From Massilia agilis (GTDB lineage Bacteria > Pseudomonadota > Gammaproteobacteria > Burkholderiales > Burkholderiaceae_D): DNA of 64,000 nucleotides. Made by a program: the position numbers and the translations under genes. The stretch spans positions 744,001 through 808,000 of the forward strand of contig NZ_JANUHB010000001.1 of NCBI RefSeq assembly GCF_024756255.1, in the 5' to 3' direction. Numbering within the stretch: position 1 is the stretch's first letter; every line of letters starts with the position of its first letter. The notes under the pieces are model-generated. The model saw only the letters and a list, made by a program, of their open reading frames with translations, ran no database searches and was not told the DNA's origin. Shown here one piece after another: positions 55,100-64,000 of the stretch.

Positions 55100-56757
55100 A
55101 AAGGGATCTCCACGCAGACAATCGTGTCGTTGAAGCGGCCCTCGTGCACGAAGGCGCTGCCGCCGAGCGCAAGCGCGCGCTCGGTGATGGAAGCCGGGCG
55201 AAACGGCGCCGGCGGTTTTCCGCCATGCTCGTTGCTGATCTCGATGCGCAGCCGATCATGACCGCAGCACAGCGACACCACGGCGCGCCTGGCCTTGGTG
55301 TGGCGGCAGACGTTACTGATCCCTTCGCGCACGATCTGCAGCACTTCGGCCGTGAGACGGTCGCCGAACTCGATCCGGCCTTGGCTCTCGATGCGCACGT
55401 CCACGCCATACGCGGCCTGGGCATGCGCGGCCTGGCGGCGAAGGGCCGACATGCACATCGGTTCGTCCGCGCCGGGGCCGGCGCGGGTGCGGCGCGCATA
55501 GTCGCGCAGCTCCACGACAACCTCGGCGGCCATGGTGGACAACTTGTCGAGCTCACCTGCCAGCGGGTTGGATGGCTCGGCCTGGCGGCACAGCGCGGCC
55601 AGCCCGAGCTGCAGGCCAATGTAGGACTGGATCGCGGTATCGTGCAGGTCGAGCGCGATCTTCTTGCGCTCCAGCGCCGCGGCGTCGGTGGCGATGCGGT
55701 CCAGCACGTCGATGCGGTCGATGGCGGCCAGCTCGCGCGCCGCGATCCGTGCCAGAAACAGCGCGTCGCCGCGCCCGAAGTCGCGCGCGCCGCCGGTCAG
55801 GTAGATGCGTCCCCGGCAGCGCCCGAAGACCAGCGGCGCGCTGATGAAAGACCGTGCCTGCAACAGGTCGGCCAGTTCGCGCAGCGGCGCCTCGTCATGC
55901 GCGGCCCAGGCGCCCACACCCGCGTGGCTTTGCGATACCGCCGCCGCGTGCGGCCAGCGGCACGAGGGCCTTGCGTACAGCAGCACATGCGCGCGCGGTT
56001 CCGGCAGCAGTGCGCGCGCGAGGCCGGCGTCGATGTCTTCCATCGGCGCCACCGCCGCGCTGCCCTCGCGCACCGCCCGCATGGTGGCGCGGCCGCTGTC
56101 CTGCTCTTCCAGTATGACGATGCAGGTGCCGGCCTCGAAAAAGGCACGGGTGCGCTCCATCGCCATGCTCATCGTGCGGTCGATGCCGAAGCGCGGGTTG
56201 GCGACATGATTGAGCTCGGCCAGCAGCGCCTGGCGCCGCACGGCCCGCAGCTGCCGTTCCCCGAGCTGTGCGATGGCCCGGCCGAAGGCGAGCAGGATCG
56301 CCGCCAGCAGGAACAGGCGTGCTGGCACCGAGCCGCCATGCGTGAGGATCACCGCGGCGCTGTAGAGGACGACGCCAGCCAGCGTGACCCGCGCGCCCTC
56401 GTCCAGGCCAAAGCGCAGCGACGCGACGACGATCGCGAAGAACAGGAACACCAACGCGAACACGTCCGCGTCGTCGCCGGCGGCGGCCATTGCCGCGCAG
56501 GCGGCCACGTCTACGCGGTGCATCAACTTGCCGCGTGCCCATTCGAGCCTGCCCGCACAGGCCAGCGCACACGCTGCCGCGTAGCACGACAAGATGATGA
56601 GCTCGAAGGAATTGGCCTTGTTGGGGCCGGTATGATCGACGATGGCCACCAGCAAGGCCGAGATCGCCAGCACCAGCCGGATACCCGCGACCAGCTGGTT
56701 GTCGGCTTCGTCCAAATGCGGCGCCATCGCTGGCGTACGAGAGCTCGAAATCGCCAT
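55096..56757 (-). CDS. membrane histidine kinase with HisKA_3 domain
   Basis: A roughly 553-residue sensor kinase. The first 190 residues hold about six helices (LVAGIRLVLAISALLVAIVD through RLFLLAAILLAFGRAI). A GAF-like sensory domain follows (about 210-360). HisKA_3 has ALDLHDTAIQSYIGLQLGL with His near 372, and the HATPase ends with an ITERALALGGSAF turn. Start sites at 56814, 56757 and 56727 are all in frame and none has a good ribosome site; 56757 is a compromise. It pairs with the NarL-type regulator. Confidence 0.87.
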   Translation of the reverse strand: MAISSSRTPAMAPHLDEADNQLVAGIRLVLAISALLVAIVDHTGPNKANSFELIILSCYAAACALACAGRLEWARGKLMHRVDVAACAAMAAAGDDADVFALVFLFFAIVVASLRFGLDEGARVTLAGVVLYSAAVILTHGGSVPARLFLLAAILLAFGRAIAQLGERQLRAVRRQALLAELNHVANPRFGIDRTMSMAMERTRAFFEAGTCIVILEEQDSGRATMRAVREGSAAVAPMEDIDAGLARALLPEPRAHVLLYARPSCRWPHAAAVSQSHAGVGAWAAHDEAPLRELADLLQARSFISAPLVFGRCRGRIYLTGGARDFGRGDALFLARIAARELAAIDRIDVLDRIATDAAALERKKIALDLHDTAIQSYIGLQLGLAALCRQAEPSNPLAGELDKLSTMAAEVVVELRDYARRTRAGPGADEPMCMSALRRQAAHAQAAYGVDVRIESQGRIEFGDRLTAEVLQIVREGISNVCRHTKARRAVVSLCCGHDRLRIEISNEHGGKPPAPFRPASITERALALGGSAFVHEGRFNDTIVCVEIPL

Positions 56758-56901
56758 ACAGGGTTTTTGTCTTTGCTGAGAAACATTGCCCAGGATCAGA
56801 TACCCAAGCACCATGTCGCCGCAGCCAACCCCGATTCTAAGTTACATTTTTTACAACACCATGACCTTGGTCAGGGGACGATCGACTTGGCGCCAGCGCA
56901 T

Positions 56902-57357
56902 TTATTCGTCGGCCAGAGCCAGGCACAACAGCGGATACGGTTTTCCCATCCCGTCGACGGCGCTGCGACCGATCACCTGGAATCCCATGCGCTGGTAGAA
57001 GCCGACTGCCTGTTCGTTCTGTTCGTTCACGTCGACCTTGCGGATACCAAGCTGCTCGATGGCATACCGGATCAGCCCCTTGCCGATGCCGAGTCCGCGT
57101 TCGTCCGGGTGGATAAACAGCATCTCCACCTTGTCTTCCGATGTGCCGAGAAAACCGGTGATCCTGCCGTCCGCGCCGGTCGCATCCACGAGATCGACTT
57201 GCTCGAAGAATTCGATAATCATGCCCCGCAACAGCAAAAAGTCTTCTCGCCGAAGAAAATGGTGCGTGGCGGCCACGGACGCTTCCCACACGTGGGCCAA
57301 TTCGGCGAAATCCGCCGGATACGACGGACGAATCTTCAATTCGGTAAAGCTCGACAT
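56902..57357 (-). CDS. GNAT family acetyltransferase (YjaB-like)
   Basis: A 151-residue N-acetyltransferase. The acetyl-CoA loop reads MLFIHPDERGLGIGKGLIRY, and the C-terminus VNEQNEQAVGFYQRMGFQVI then GRSAVDGMGKPYPLL closely follows E. coli YjaB, whose substrate is unclear. The start at 57357 has AGGAGATCCC. It lies downstream of pnp, beyond the pnp terminator. Confidence 0.88.
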   Translation of the reverse strand: MSSFTELKIRPSYPADFAELAHVWEASVAATHHFLRREDFLLLRGMIIEFFEQVDLVDATGADGRITGFLGTSEDKVEMLFIHPDERGLGIGKGLIRYAIEQLGIRKVDVNEQNEQAVGFYQRMGFQVIGRSAVDGMGKPYPLLCLALADE

Positions 57358-57366
57358 GGGATCTCC

Positions 57367-57402
57367 TGAAAAAAAACCGCCAGGCTTGCGCACTGGCGGT
57401 TT
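57367..57402 (-). terminator. Rho-independent terminator of pnp
   Basis: On the minus strand aaaccgccag (57402-57393) pairs with ctggcggttt (57383-57374), followed by a run of T. It lies 25 bp after the pnp stop and upstream of the GNAT gene ribosome site. Confidence 0.85.
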
Positions 57403-57426
57403 TGCCGGCCTTGGGGCCAGAGACGA

Positions 57427-59550
57427 TTACTGCGCGGTTGCCTCGGCGCCTGCAGCCTCGGCCTGCTTCATCGACAGCTTCAGGCGGCCACGCTCGTCGG
57501 CCTCGATGACCTTCACGCGCACTTGCTGGCCTTCCTTCAGGTAGTCGGCGACGGCGTTCACACGCTCGTTGGCGATCTGGCTGATGTGCAGCAGGCCGTC
57601 TTTGCCCGGGATCACTTGCACGATGGCGCCGAAGTCCAGCAGCTTCAGGACGGTGCCGTCGTAGGTCTTGCCGATCTCGACCGATGCGGTCAGCTCTTCG
57701 ATGCGGCGCTTGGCTTCCTGTGCGGCAGCGGCGTCCACCGAAGCAATCGTCACCACGCCGTCGTCGGTGATGTCGATCTGGGTGCCGGTTTCCTCGGTCA
57801 GCGCGCGGATCACGGCGCCGCCCTTGCCGATCACGTCGCGGATCTTCTCCGGATTGATCTTCATGGTGAGCAGGCGCGGTGCGAAGTCCGACAGCTCGGT
57901 ACGCACGTGCGGCATGGCCTTCTGCATTTCGCCCAGGATGTGCTGGCGGCCTTCCTTGGCTTGCGCCAGTGCCACTTGCATGATTTCCTTGGTGATGCCC
58001 TGGATCTTGATGTCCATCTGCAGCGCGGTAATGCCGTTGGCGGTACCGGCCACCTTGAAGTCCATGTCGCCCAGGTGGTCTTCGTCACCCAGGATGTCGG
58101 TCAGCACGGCGAACTTGCCGCCTTCCTTGATCAGGCCCATGGCGATGCCGGCCACGTGCGCCTTCATCGGCACGCCGGCGTCCATCAGCGCCAGGCAGCC
58201 GCCGCACACCGATGCCATCGACGACGAACCGTTGGACTCGGTGATTTCCGAGACCAGACGGATCGAGTAGCTGAACTCGTCCTGTTCCGGCAGCGCGGCG
58301 ATCAGCGCGCGCTTGGCCAGGCGGCCGTGGCCGATTTCGCGGCGCTTGGGCGAACCAACACGGCCGGTTTCGCCGGTGGCGAACGGCGGCATGTTGTAGT
58401 GCATCATGAACTCGTCGGTGTACTCGCCCATCAGCGCGTCGATCTTCTGGCTGTCGCGCGAGGTGCCCAGGGTGGCGATCACCAGCGCCTGGGTTTCACC
58501 GCGGGTGAACAGGGCCGAGCCGTGGGTACGCGGCAGCACGCTGGTGCGGATCGAGATCGGGCGCACGGTGCGGGTGTCGCGGCCGTCGATGCGCGGCTCG
58601 CCTTCCAGGATCTGCGAACGCACGACACGCGCTTCCATGTCGAACAGGATGTTGCCCACTTCGACGGCGTCCGGTGCCTCGGTGCCGTTGGCGGCCGCTT
58701 CGGCTGCCAGGTCGGCCTGCACTTCCGCCGACAGCTGGCGCAGCTTGTCGGTACGGGCTTGCTTGTCGCGGGTCTTGTAGGCGTCGCGGATCTTCGCTTC
58801 GGCAAAGTGCGCCACGCGCGAGATCAGCGCTTCGTTCTTGGCGGCGGCGGTCCACTCGATTTCCGGCTTGCCGCCCTCTTCCACCAGCGCGTGGATCGCG
58901 TCGATCACGGCCTTGCCTTGCTCGTGGCCAAAGACCACGGCGCCCAGCATGATTTCTTCGGACAGCTGCTGCGCTTCCGATTCGACCATCAGCACGGCGT
59001 GCTCGGTACCGGCCACGACCAGGTCCATCTTCGAGCTCTTGAGCTGGGTGGTGGTCGGGTTCAGGACGTACTGGCCATCGATGTAGCCAACGCGCGCGGC
59101 GCTGATCGGGCCGTTGAACGGGATGCCGGCCACGCACAGGGCGGCCGAGGCGCCGATCATCGACGGGATGTCCGGGTCGATTTCAGGATTGACCGACAGC
59201 ACGTGGATGATGACCTGCACTTCGTTCAGGTAGCCTTCCGGGAACAGCGGGCGGATCGGGCGGTCGATCAGGCGCGAGGTCAGCGTTTCTTTTTCGGACG
59301 GGCGGCCTTCACGCTTGAAGAAACCGCCGGGGATTTTACCGGCAGCGTAACTTTTCTCGACGTAATCGACCGTCAGCGGGAAGAAGTCCTGGCCCGGTTT
59401 CGCCTCTTTCTTGGCGACCACGGTTGCCAGCACCACGGTGTCTTCGACCGACACCAGGACGGCGCCGGATGCCTGACGTGCGATCTCGCCAGTTTCCAGG
59501 GTGACGGTATGTTGGCCGTACTGGAAGGTTTTCGTAACTTTGTTAAACAT
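57427..59550 (-). CDS. pnp: polyribonucleotide nucleotidyltransferase (PNPase)
   Basis: 3'-5' phosphorolytic exoribonuclease, 707 residues, standard length. Two RNase PH-like cores ([36 protein letters not shown]), the KH domain ([20 protein letters not shown]) and the S1 domain ([20 protein letters not shown]) are all present. It follows rpsO, the conserved arrangement. Confidence 0.98.
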   Translation of the reverse strand: MFNKVTKTFQYGQHTVTLETGEIARQASGAVLVSVEDTVVLATVVAKKEAKPGQDFFPLTVDYVEKSYAAGKIPGGFFKREGRPSEKETLTSRLIDRPIRPLFPEGYLNEVQVIIHVLSVNPEIDPDIPSMIGASAALCVAGIPFNGPISAARVGYIDGQYVLNPTTTQLKSSKMDLVVAGTEHAVLMVESEAQQLSEEIMLGAVVFGHEQGKAVIDAIHALVEEGGKPEIEWTAAAKNEALISRVAHFAEAKIRDAYKTRDKQARTDKLRQLSAEVQADLAAEAAANGTEAPDAVEVGNILFDMEARVVRSQILEGEPRIDGRDTRTVRPISIRTSVLPRTHGSALFTRGETQALVIATLGTSRDSQKIDALMGEYTDEFMMHYNMPPFATGETGRVGSPKRREIGHGRLAKRALIAALPEQDEFSYSIRLVSEITESNGSSSMASVCGGCLALMDAGVPMKAHVAGIAMGLIKEGGKFAVLTDILGDEDHLGDMDFKVAGTANGITALQMDIKIQGITKEIMQVALAQAKEGRQHILGEMQKAMPHVRTELSDFAPRLLTMKINPEKIRDVIGKGGAVIRALTEETGTQIDITDDGVVTIASVDAAAAQEAKRRIEELTASVEIGKTYDGTVLKLLDFGAIVQVIPGKDGLLHISQIANERVNAVADYLKEGQQVRVKVIEADERGRLKLSMKQAEAAGAEATAQ

Positions 59551-59657
59551 GGGTAATCCCTTTCTATTTGCCGACAGATTTTCAGGAGCTGTCGTTCACC
59601 TCACCACGGGCGCTCTCCTCCGATCACGCCTTACTGCAAAAACAACGGAACAGCAAA

Positions 59658-59698
59658 AACAAAAAATGCCCGCGACAGCCGAACTGACGCAGGCATTT
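59658..59698 (-). terminator. terminator/attenuator between rpsO and pnp
   Basis: On the minus strand aaatgcc (59698-59692) pairs with ggcattt (59670-59664), with further GCG/CGC pairing inside, followed by TTTGTTTTTG. It partly ends the rpsO transcript; in E. coli a terminator at this place also allows read-through into pnp. Confidence 0.75.
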
Positions 59699-59726
59699 CC
59701 TGACTAAACCGTCTGTCGCAATCGAA

Positions 59727-59996
59727 TTACTTGCGCAGGCCGAGTTTGGCGATCAGGTCGCGGTAGCGGTTGGCGTCCTTGCCCTTCAGGTAGGACAGCA
59801 GGCTCTTGCGACGGTTGACCATGGCGATCAGGCCACGACGCGAGTGGTGGTCCTTCTGGTGGGTCTTGAAGTGGCCGTTCAGCTCGTTGATGCGTGCGGT
59901 CAGCAGTGCGACCTGAACTTCCGGCGAACCGGTATCGTTCTGGCCACGTGCGTTGTCCGCGATGATCGCGGCTTTGTTGATGTTTTCTACGGTCAT
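59727..59996 (-). CDS. rpsO: 30S ribosomal protein S15
   Basis: Small-subunit protein binding 16S rRNA, 89 residues. [50 protein letters not shown] is the family core. The start at 59996 is chosen because it gives the usual length; the open frame extends upstream to 60041. Confidence 0.98.
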   Translation of the reverse strand: MTVENINKAAIIADNARGQNDTGSPEVQVALLTARINELNGHFKTHQKDHHSRRGLIAMVNRRKSLLSYLKGKDANRYRDLIAKLGLRK

Positions 59997-60084
59997 GATG
60001 ATGCCTTTCACATGCGGTGCAAGAGTCGGAACCCAGCGCACCGTGATAACGTTGATAAAACCCGGCCCTGGGGCCAGACCGGCT

Positions 60085-60090
60085 AGTATA
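60085..60090 (-). promoter_or_regulatory. putative -10 box of rpsO
   Basis: TATACT on the minus strand, about 90 bp before the rpsO start, with a weak -35. A GC-rich imperfect hairpin (ccggtctgg/ccagggccgg) followed by TTTTA lies just after it in the leader. Low confidence. Confidence 0.35.
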
Positions 60091-60174
60091 TGCGAAAACT
60101 GCCCATGCAGCCAGTATTTTGCTCACGCCCGATACGGCGTGGGGCTGGTTTCCCGGGCTTTTCGGAGTGCCAAG

Positions 60175-60672
60175 ATGGCCAAATTTGCAATTTTAACAAT
60201 CACCACAGCCATTGCCTTGTCCGGCTGCGGCACGATCGTCCGCCACTTCCCTTCCCAGGGCGACAGCGCAACGGTGGTGACGGAAAAGATGGGACGGCCG
60301 ACGGCGGTCTATCCCGAAGACGGCGGGCAGCTGCTTGAATACGCGACCGGACCGATGGGCGAATACACCTGGATGGCGCACATTGGCCCGGACGGGCGCC
60401 TGAGCCGGTTCGAGCAGGTGCTCACCGGCGCCAAGTTCGCCACCATCAAGATCGACCATGCCACCAAAGACGACGTGCTGCGCACGATCGGGCATCCGGC
60501 CGAGGTGTCTTACCTGACGCTGCGCGACTACGAGGTCTGGTCCTATCGCTACCTCGAGAACGACGTCTGGTACTCGATGATGAACGTGATGTTCGACCGC
60601 GGCGGCATCGTGCGCATGATGCAGAACGGTCCCGATCCGCGCTACCAGGACCGGGACGACAAGTTCCACTAG
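60175..60672 (+). CDS. outer-membrane lipoprotein (SmpA/BamE-like repeat)
   Basis: A 165-residue predicted lipoprotein with lipobox ALSGC (Cys18). Two related segments, TVVTEKMGRPTAVYPEDGGQLLEYA and DDVLRTIGHPAEVSYLTLRDYEVWSYRY, look like the BamE/SmpA fold, in which a helix and small sheet repeat. It ends IVRMMQNGPDPRYQDRDDKFH. GGAG precedes the ATG. It is transcribed opposite to rpsO. The role is unknown. Confidence 0.78.
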   Translation: MAKFAILTITTAIALSGCGTIVRHFPSQGDSATVVTEKMGRPTAVYPEDGGQLLEYATGPMGEYTWMAHIGPDGRLSRFEQVLTGAKFATIKIDHATKDDVLRTIGHPAEVSYLTLRDYEVWSYRYLENDVWYSMMNVMFDRGGIVRMMQNGPDPRYQDRDDKFH

Positions 60673-60694
60673 CCGCCGCGGCAAGCCCCGTGGC

Positions 60695-61084
60695 TTAGTT
60701 CGCGCCTGCGCAGGCGACGGCCCGGCCGTCGGCCGAACGCGAGCAGGCGCCGGCCATGCCGCCACAGGCGACTGCCGTTCCGTCCGCCGATTTTTCGCAG
60801 TAGTTGGCTTTGCCGCCGCAGGCGACCGAGCGGCCATCGTCCGAGCGCAGGCAGTAGTTGGCATGTCCGCCGCAGGCGACTGCTTTGCCGTCGCTGGACA
60901 TCTGGCAGCTGGCGGCCTTGCCGCCGCAGGCGACCGCGCGGCCGTCCGACGAGGTGGCGCATTCGCTGGCGCCGCCGGTTTGTCCCTTGTCCGTGCTGCC
61001 GCCGGTGGCGATCACGCAGCCGGAACAGAACACCGCAACCAGCGCGCAGGCCAGCGAGGCCTTGAGGGTGGAGATCATCGTCAT
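60695..61084 (-). CDS. lipoprotein made of five 18-residue cysteine repeats
   Basis: A 129-residue protein with a signal peptide and probable lipobox at Cys23 (FCSGC). Residues from about 41 to 129 are five tandem 18-residue units with the pattern CxxSxDGxxVACGGxAxx, such as CATSSDGRAVACGGKAAS and CLRSDDGRSVACGGKANY. Each unit carries two cysteines, so disulphides or metal binding are possible. AAGGA precedes the start. No family recognised. It converges on the lipoprotein at 60175 with 22 bp between the stops. Confidence 0.75.
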   Translation of the reverse strand: MTMISTLKASLACALVAVFCSGCVIATGGSTDKGQTGGASECATSSDGRAVACGGKAASCQMSSDGKAVACGGHANYCLRSDDGRSVACGGKANYCEKSADGTAVACGGMAGACSRSADGRAVACAGAN

Positions 61085-61193
61085 TCAGGTTTTCCTTGTT
61101 GTTGTAGATGCCTGAAAGATAACGGACAACACTGCGGAATACAACCGGGCGCAGGCGGACAATCGTGCGCGCGTGCGATGCTCTGAACAGCCG

Positions 61194-61271
61194 TCGTCCC
61201 CGCGAAGGCGGGGACCCATGCTGAGCGTGCAATCACGCTGTCTATGGGTCCCCGCCTGCGCGGGGACGACG
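61194..61271. repeat. REP-like inverted repeat element, copy 5
   Basis: Left arm cgtcgtccccgcgaaggcgg then ggacccatgctgag; right arm tatgggtccccgcctgcgcg then gggacgacg. It lies about 21 bp after the leuA stop codon; the centre is the shortest of the five copies. Confidence 0.85.
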
Positions 61272-61291
61272 GGCTGAAGCTAAGAATCAGG

Positions 61292-62836
61292 TTACAGCTG
61301 CGGGTTGACGCGCTCGACCTTGGACTGCAGCTTGTTCAGGCCCGACAAGTAGGCCTTGGCCGACGCCACCACGATGTCCGGATCGGAGCCGACGCCGTTG
61401 ACGATGCGCCCGTTGCGCGACAGCCGCACCGTGACCTCGCCCTGCGACTGCGAGCTGCCGCTGATCGCGTTGATCGTAAACAACAGCAGCTCGGCGCCGC
61501 TCTTGGCATGCGATTCGATCGCGTTGATCATCGCGTCCACCGGGCCGTCGCCGGTCGCTTCGGCCGTGTACTCCTTGCCGTCCATGGCGAAGCTCACGCG
61601 CGCATGCGGCAGCTCGCCGGTCTCGGAGCGCTGCGCCAGCGAGACGAAGCGGTAGTACTCGCCTACCTGCTCCTTCGCGCCCTGCGCCACCAGGGCCATG
61701 ATGTCCTCGTCGAAGATCTCGGCCTTGCGGTCGGCCAGGTGCTTGAAGCGGGCGAAGGCCTCGTTCACCTCGGCCTCGGACTCGAGCTCCACGCCCAGCT
61801 CCGAGAGGCGCGCCTTGAACGCGTTGCGGCCCGAGAGCTTGCCCAGCACGATCTTGTTGGCGGTCCAGCCCACATCTTCGGCGCGCATAATCTCGTAGGT
61901 TTCGCGCGCCTTGAGGATGCCGTCCTGGTGGATGCCCGAAGCGTGCGCGAAGGCGTTCGCGCCCACCACCGCCTTGTTCGGCTGCACTGCGAAACCGGTG
62001 ATCTGCGAAACCATCTTCGAGGCCGGCACGATCTGCGTGGTGTCGATGCCGACCGTGAGCTTGTAAAAGTCGGCGCGGGTGCGCAGCGCCATCACCACTT
62101 CTTCCAGCGCGGTGTTGCCGGCACGCTCGCCCAGGCCGTTGATGGTGCATTCGATCTGGCGCGCGCCGCCAATGGCCACGCCGGCCAGCGAGTTGGCCAC
62201 TGCCAGGCCCAGGTCATTGTGGCAGTGCACCGACCAGATCGCCTTGTCCGAGTTGGGCACGCGCTCGCGCAGGCGGCGGATGCGCTCGCCGAATTCTTGC
62301 GGCACCGCGTAGCCGACCGTGTCCGGGAAGTTGATCGTGGTTGCGCCTTCGGCGATCACCGCTTCCAGCACGCGGCACAGGAAATCCTCTTCCGAACGGC
62401 TGCCGTCCTCGGGCGAGAACTCGATGTCGTCGGTGTGGTTGCGGGCGTAGCGGATCGCCAGCTTGGCCTGTTCCAGCACCTGCTCCGGCTCCATGCGCAG
62501 CTTCATCTGCATGTGCAGCGGCGAGGTGGCGATGAAGGTGTGGATGCGTTTGCGGGCGGCCGGGGCCAGCGCCTCGGCGGCGCGCGCGATGTCGCGGTCG
62601 TTGGCGCGCGAGAGCGAGCAGATGGTGGACTCGCGCACCACCGACGAGATTGCGCGGATCGCCTCGAAGTCGCCCGGTGAGGCGGCCGCAAAGCCTGCCT
62701 CGATCACGTCCACCCGTAGTCGCTCCAGCTGGCGCGCGATGCGCACCTTCTCATCCTTGGTCATCGATGCGCCGGGCGATTGCTCGCCATCGCGCAGGGT
62801 GGTATCGAAAATGATGAGGCGGTTCGGGTCAGACAT
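61292..62836 (-). CDS. leuA: 2-isopropylmalate synthase
   Basis: First committed enzyme of leucine synthesis, condensing acetyl-CoA with 2-oxoisovalerate; 514 residues. The HMGL-like barrel begins [15 protein letters not shown] and has the metal-binding [13 protein letters not shown]. The C-terminal LeuA regulatory domain ([34 protein letters not shown]) allows feedback by leucine. It follows pssA by 53 bp. Confidence 0.97.
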   Translation of the reverse strand: MSDPNRLIIFDTTLRDGEQSPGASMTKDEKVRIARQLERLRVDVIEAGFAAASPGDFEAIRAISSVVRESTICSLSRANDRDIARAAEALAPAARKRIHTFIATSPLHMQMKLRMEPEQVLEQAKLAIRYARNHTDDIEFSPEDGSRSEEDFLCRVLEAVIAEGATTINFPDTVGYAVPQEFGERIRRLRERVPNSDKAIWSVHCHNDLGLAVANSLAGVAIGGARQIECTINGLGERAGNTALEEVVMALRTRADFYKLTVGIDTTQIVPASKMVSQITGFAVQPNKAVVGANAFAHASGIHQDGILKARETYEIMRAEDVGWTANKIVLGKLSGRNAFKARLSELGVELESEAEVNEAFARFKHLADRKAEIFDEDIMALVAQGAKEQVGEYYRFVSLAQRSETGELPHARVSFAMDGKEYTAEATGDGPVDAMINAIESHAKSGAELLLFTINAISGSSQSQGEVTVRLSRNGRIVNGVGSDPDIVVASAKAYLSGLNKLQSKVERVNPQL

Positions 62837-62889
62837 GACGGCTCCAATAACAAATTAATGCGAGCGCAACCCGGCCGCCTCGTGGGCGG

Positions 62890-63744
62890 TCAGCGGCGCT
62901 CGCTCGGGTCTGACGGTTCATCCTCGGTCTGGATGATGCTGACCGGCTTGCCCTTGGCCATACGCCAGAACAGCACCACATAACCGGATAAACCGTATAA
63001 AACAAACAGCGGCCAAAGCACCACGGCCGGCTTGATCGCCACCAGCGCGAAGATGAGGGCGATCAGGAAAACGACAATGAACGGAACGGACTTCTTGAAG
63101 TTGACGTCCTTGAAGCTGTAGAACGGGACGTTGGTGACCATGGTCAGGCCGGCGAACAGGGCGATGGTCCAGCTGAGCCAGTCCACCTGGCGCGCCGACA
63201 CGTCGATGTCCGGGTCGGTCATCATCAGGATGAAGCCGACCACCAGCGCTGCCGCCGACGGGCTGGGCAGGCCCTGGAAGTAGCGCTTGTCCACCACTTC
63301 GATGTTGGTGTTAAAGCGCGCCAGCCGCAGCGCGGCCCCGGCGCAGTACACGAAGGCCGCGATCCAGCCCAGCTTGCCCAGGCCGCGCAGCGAGTATTCG
63401 TAGATGACCAGCGCCGGCGCAGCGCCGAACGAGACCATGTCGGACAAGGAGTCGTACTGCGCCCCGAACTCGGACTGGGTGTTGGTCAGGCGCGCGATGC
63501 GGCCATCGAGCCCGTCCAGGATCATGGCCACGAAAATCGCCCAGCACGCGTAATCGAAGCGCTGGTTCATCGCCATGACGATCGCGTAGAAGCCGCAGAA
63601 CAGCGCCCCGGTGGTGAACGCGTTGGGCAGCAGATAGATGCCGCGGCCGCGCTGGCCCTCGGCCCTGCGGCCGAAACGGCTGAATCGGGGTGCCTTGGGC
63701 GCCATGGCGGCGGCAGCTTTTCTGCGTCGGGGGAAATGTGCCAT
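62890..63744 (-). CDS. pssA: CDP-diacylglycerol-serine O-phosphatidyltransferase
   Basis: Makes phosphatidylserine from CDP-diacylglycerol and serine in the inner membrane, 284 residues. The CDP-alcohol phosphotransferase motif DGLDGRIARLTNTQSEFGAQ, continuing to YDSLSD, is complete, and about eight helices are predicted. Start choices are 63744 (MAHFPRRRK) and 63705; neither has a strong ribosome site. It precedes leuA in the common betaproteobacterial order. Confidence 0.95.
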   Translation of the reverse strand: MAHFPRRRKAAAAMAPKAPRFSRFGRRAEGQRGRGIYLLPNAFTTGALFCGFYAIVMAMNQRFDYACWAIFVAMILDGLDGRIARLTNTQSEFGAQYDSLSDMVSFGAAPALVIYEYSLRGLGKLGWIAAFVYCAGAALRLARFNTNIEVVDKRYFQGLPSPSAAALVVGFILMMTDPDIDVSARQVDWLSWTIALFAGLTMVTNVPFYSFKDVNFKKSVPFIVVFLIALIFALVAIKPAVVLWPLFVLYGLSGYVVLFWRMAKGKPVSIIQTEDEPSDPSERR

Positions 63745-63834
63745 TGTGTAGTCGGTTCTCAAGTAAAGTTCGCGCTTGTGGCGCTGACCTCACCATTATA
63801 GTGGCCGGGTCGACTTGTTAGCGAACGGATACTG

Positions 63835-64000
63835 TTACTTGAACTTCACCTTTCCTACGAGACGCATTTGCAGCGTGGTTTCGCCCGGCTCGAAGCTGGG
63901 CTCGGGCACCTGGTCAGCCGTCTTGGCGCGCGCCACCGACATCAGCATCGGGGCCGCACCGACCGGCGCGTAATTGCCGGAAGCCTCGAAATCGACCGTA
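63835..64000 (-). CDS. SIMPL-domain (DUF541) protein, 3' end only
   Basis: The last 54 codons of a gene running off the window. The readable end TVDFEASGNYAPVGAAPMLM, then the ARAKTADQVPEPSFEPGETTLQM stretch and RLVGKVKFK, fits the C-terminus of SIMPL (DUF541) proteins, which often end with a Pro-rich linker, an EPGE-type turn and a final strand. These are periplasmic proteins with a proposed role in oxidative stress. The fragment is short, so the family call is moderate. Confidence 0.6.
   Translation of the reverse strand, partial: TVDFEASGNYAPVGAAPMLMSVARAKTADQVPEPSFEPGETTLQMRLVGKVKFK

Noticed and set aside
29602-57400. A prophage or integrative element
   Set aside because: No integrase, phage structural gene or flanking direct repeat was found; base composition looks like the rest of the window.
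57523-59556. A 677-codon plus-strand open frame opposite pnp
   Set aside because: Composition artefact; pnp is complete with KH and S1 domains.
9691-61271. The five inverted repeats as IS element ends or CRISPR repeats
   Set aside because: No transposase or cas gene lies between or beside the arms, and the copies are scattered singly rather than in an array.

Overview
The window is high-GC and reads as the chromosome of a betaproteobacterium, most likely an Oxalobacteraceae member of the Massilia/Telluria/Janthinobacterium type. This rests on protein character and gene order (tpiA-secG-tRNA-Leu-nuoA to nuoN-DUF2818-Nudix, and pssA-leuA-rpsO-pnp), not on a database match. No insertion sequence, prophage, CRISPR array or rRNA was seen. 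Almost every base is coding, and many neighbouring genes overlap by the four bases ATGA.

Layout. (1) 78-5107, plus strand: a Tat-exported flavin amine oxidase, a c-type cytochrome, a RidA-family protein with a Sec signal and a TonB-dependent receptor. All four products are predicted outside the cytoplasm, which suggests periplasmic oxidation of an amine or amino acid. (2) 5104-9662, minus strand: a potassium channel with a C-terminal zinc ribbon, a VOC protein and an FMN reductase in one unit; a methionine aminopeptidase paralogue behind a ParD-like antitoxin; an MFS transporter. (3) 9814-28433, minus strand: ispF, ispD, a Nudix hydrolase, DUF2818, all 14 nuo genes of respiratory complex I, tRNA-Leu(GAG), secG and tpiA, followed by a quinone oxidoreductase (28621-29601). 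(4) 29.7-57.4 kb is an accessory block: an SGNH hydrolase and a HAF/PKD surface protein, a Sel1 protein, a DUF2807 protein, an M16 peptidase pair, a six-gene stressosome module ending in two histidine kinases, a complete tad/flp pilus locus, and a two-component pair converging on it. (5) 57.4-64 kb returns to housekeeping genes: pnp, rpsO, leuA and pssA, with two small lipoproteins between and the 3' end of a SIMPL-domain gene at the window edge.

In related betaproteobacteria, as I recall, pnp lies next to the quinone oxidoreductase-tpiA-secG group. If so, block 4 is an insertion of about 28 kb into a conserved backbone.

Two dispersed repeat families are visible. Five REP-like elements (inverted arms of about 30 bp around a variable centre) each sit just after the stop codon of a gene. 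A second family, with a GTAGGGTGGGCA core, appears as one paired and one single copy. The systems most worth a second look are the periplasmic oxidase/cytochrome/RidA/TonB cluster, the stressosome with kinase outputs and three RsbT-like domains, the ParD-like/MetAP operon with three 11-bp operator repeats, and a lipoprotein built of five 18-residue cysteine repeats.
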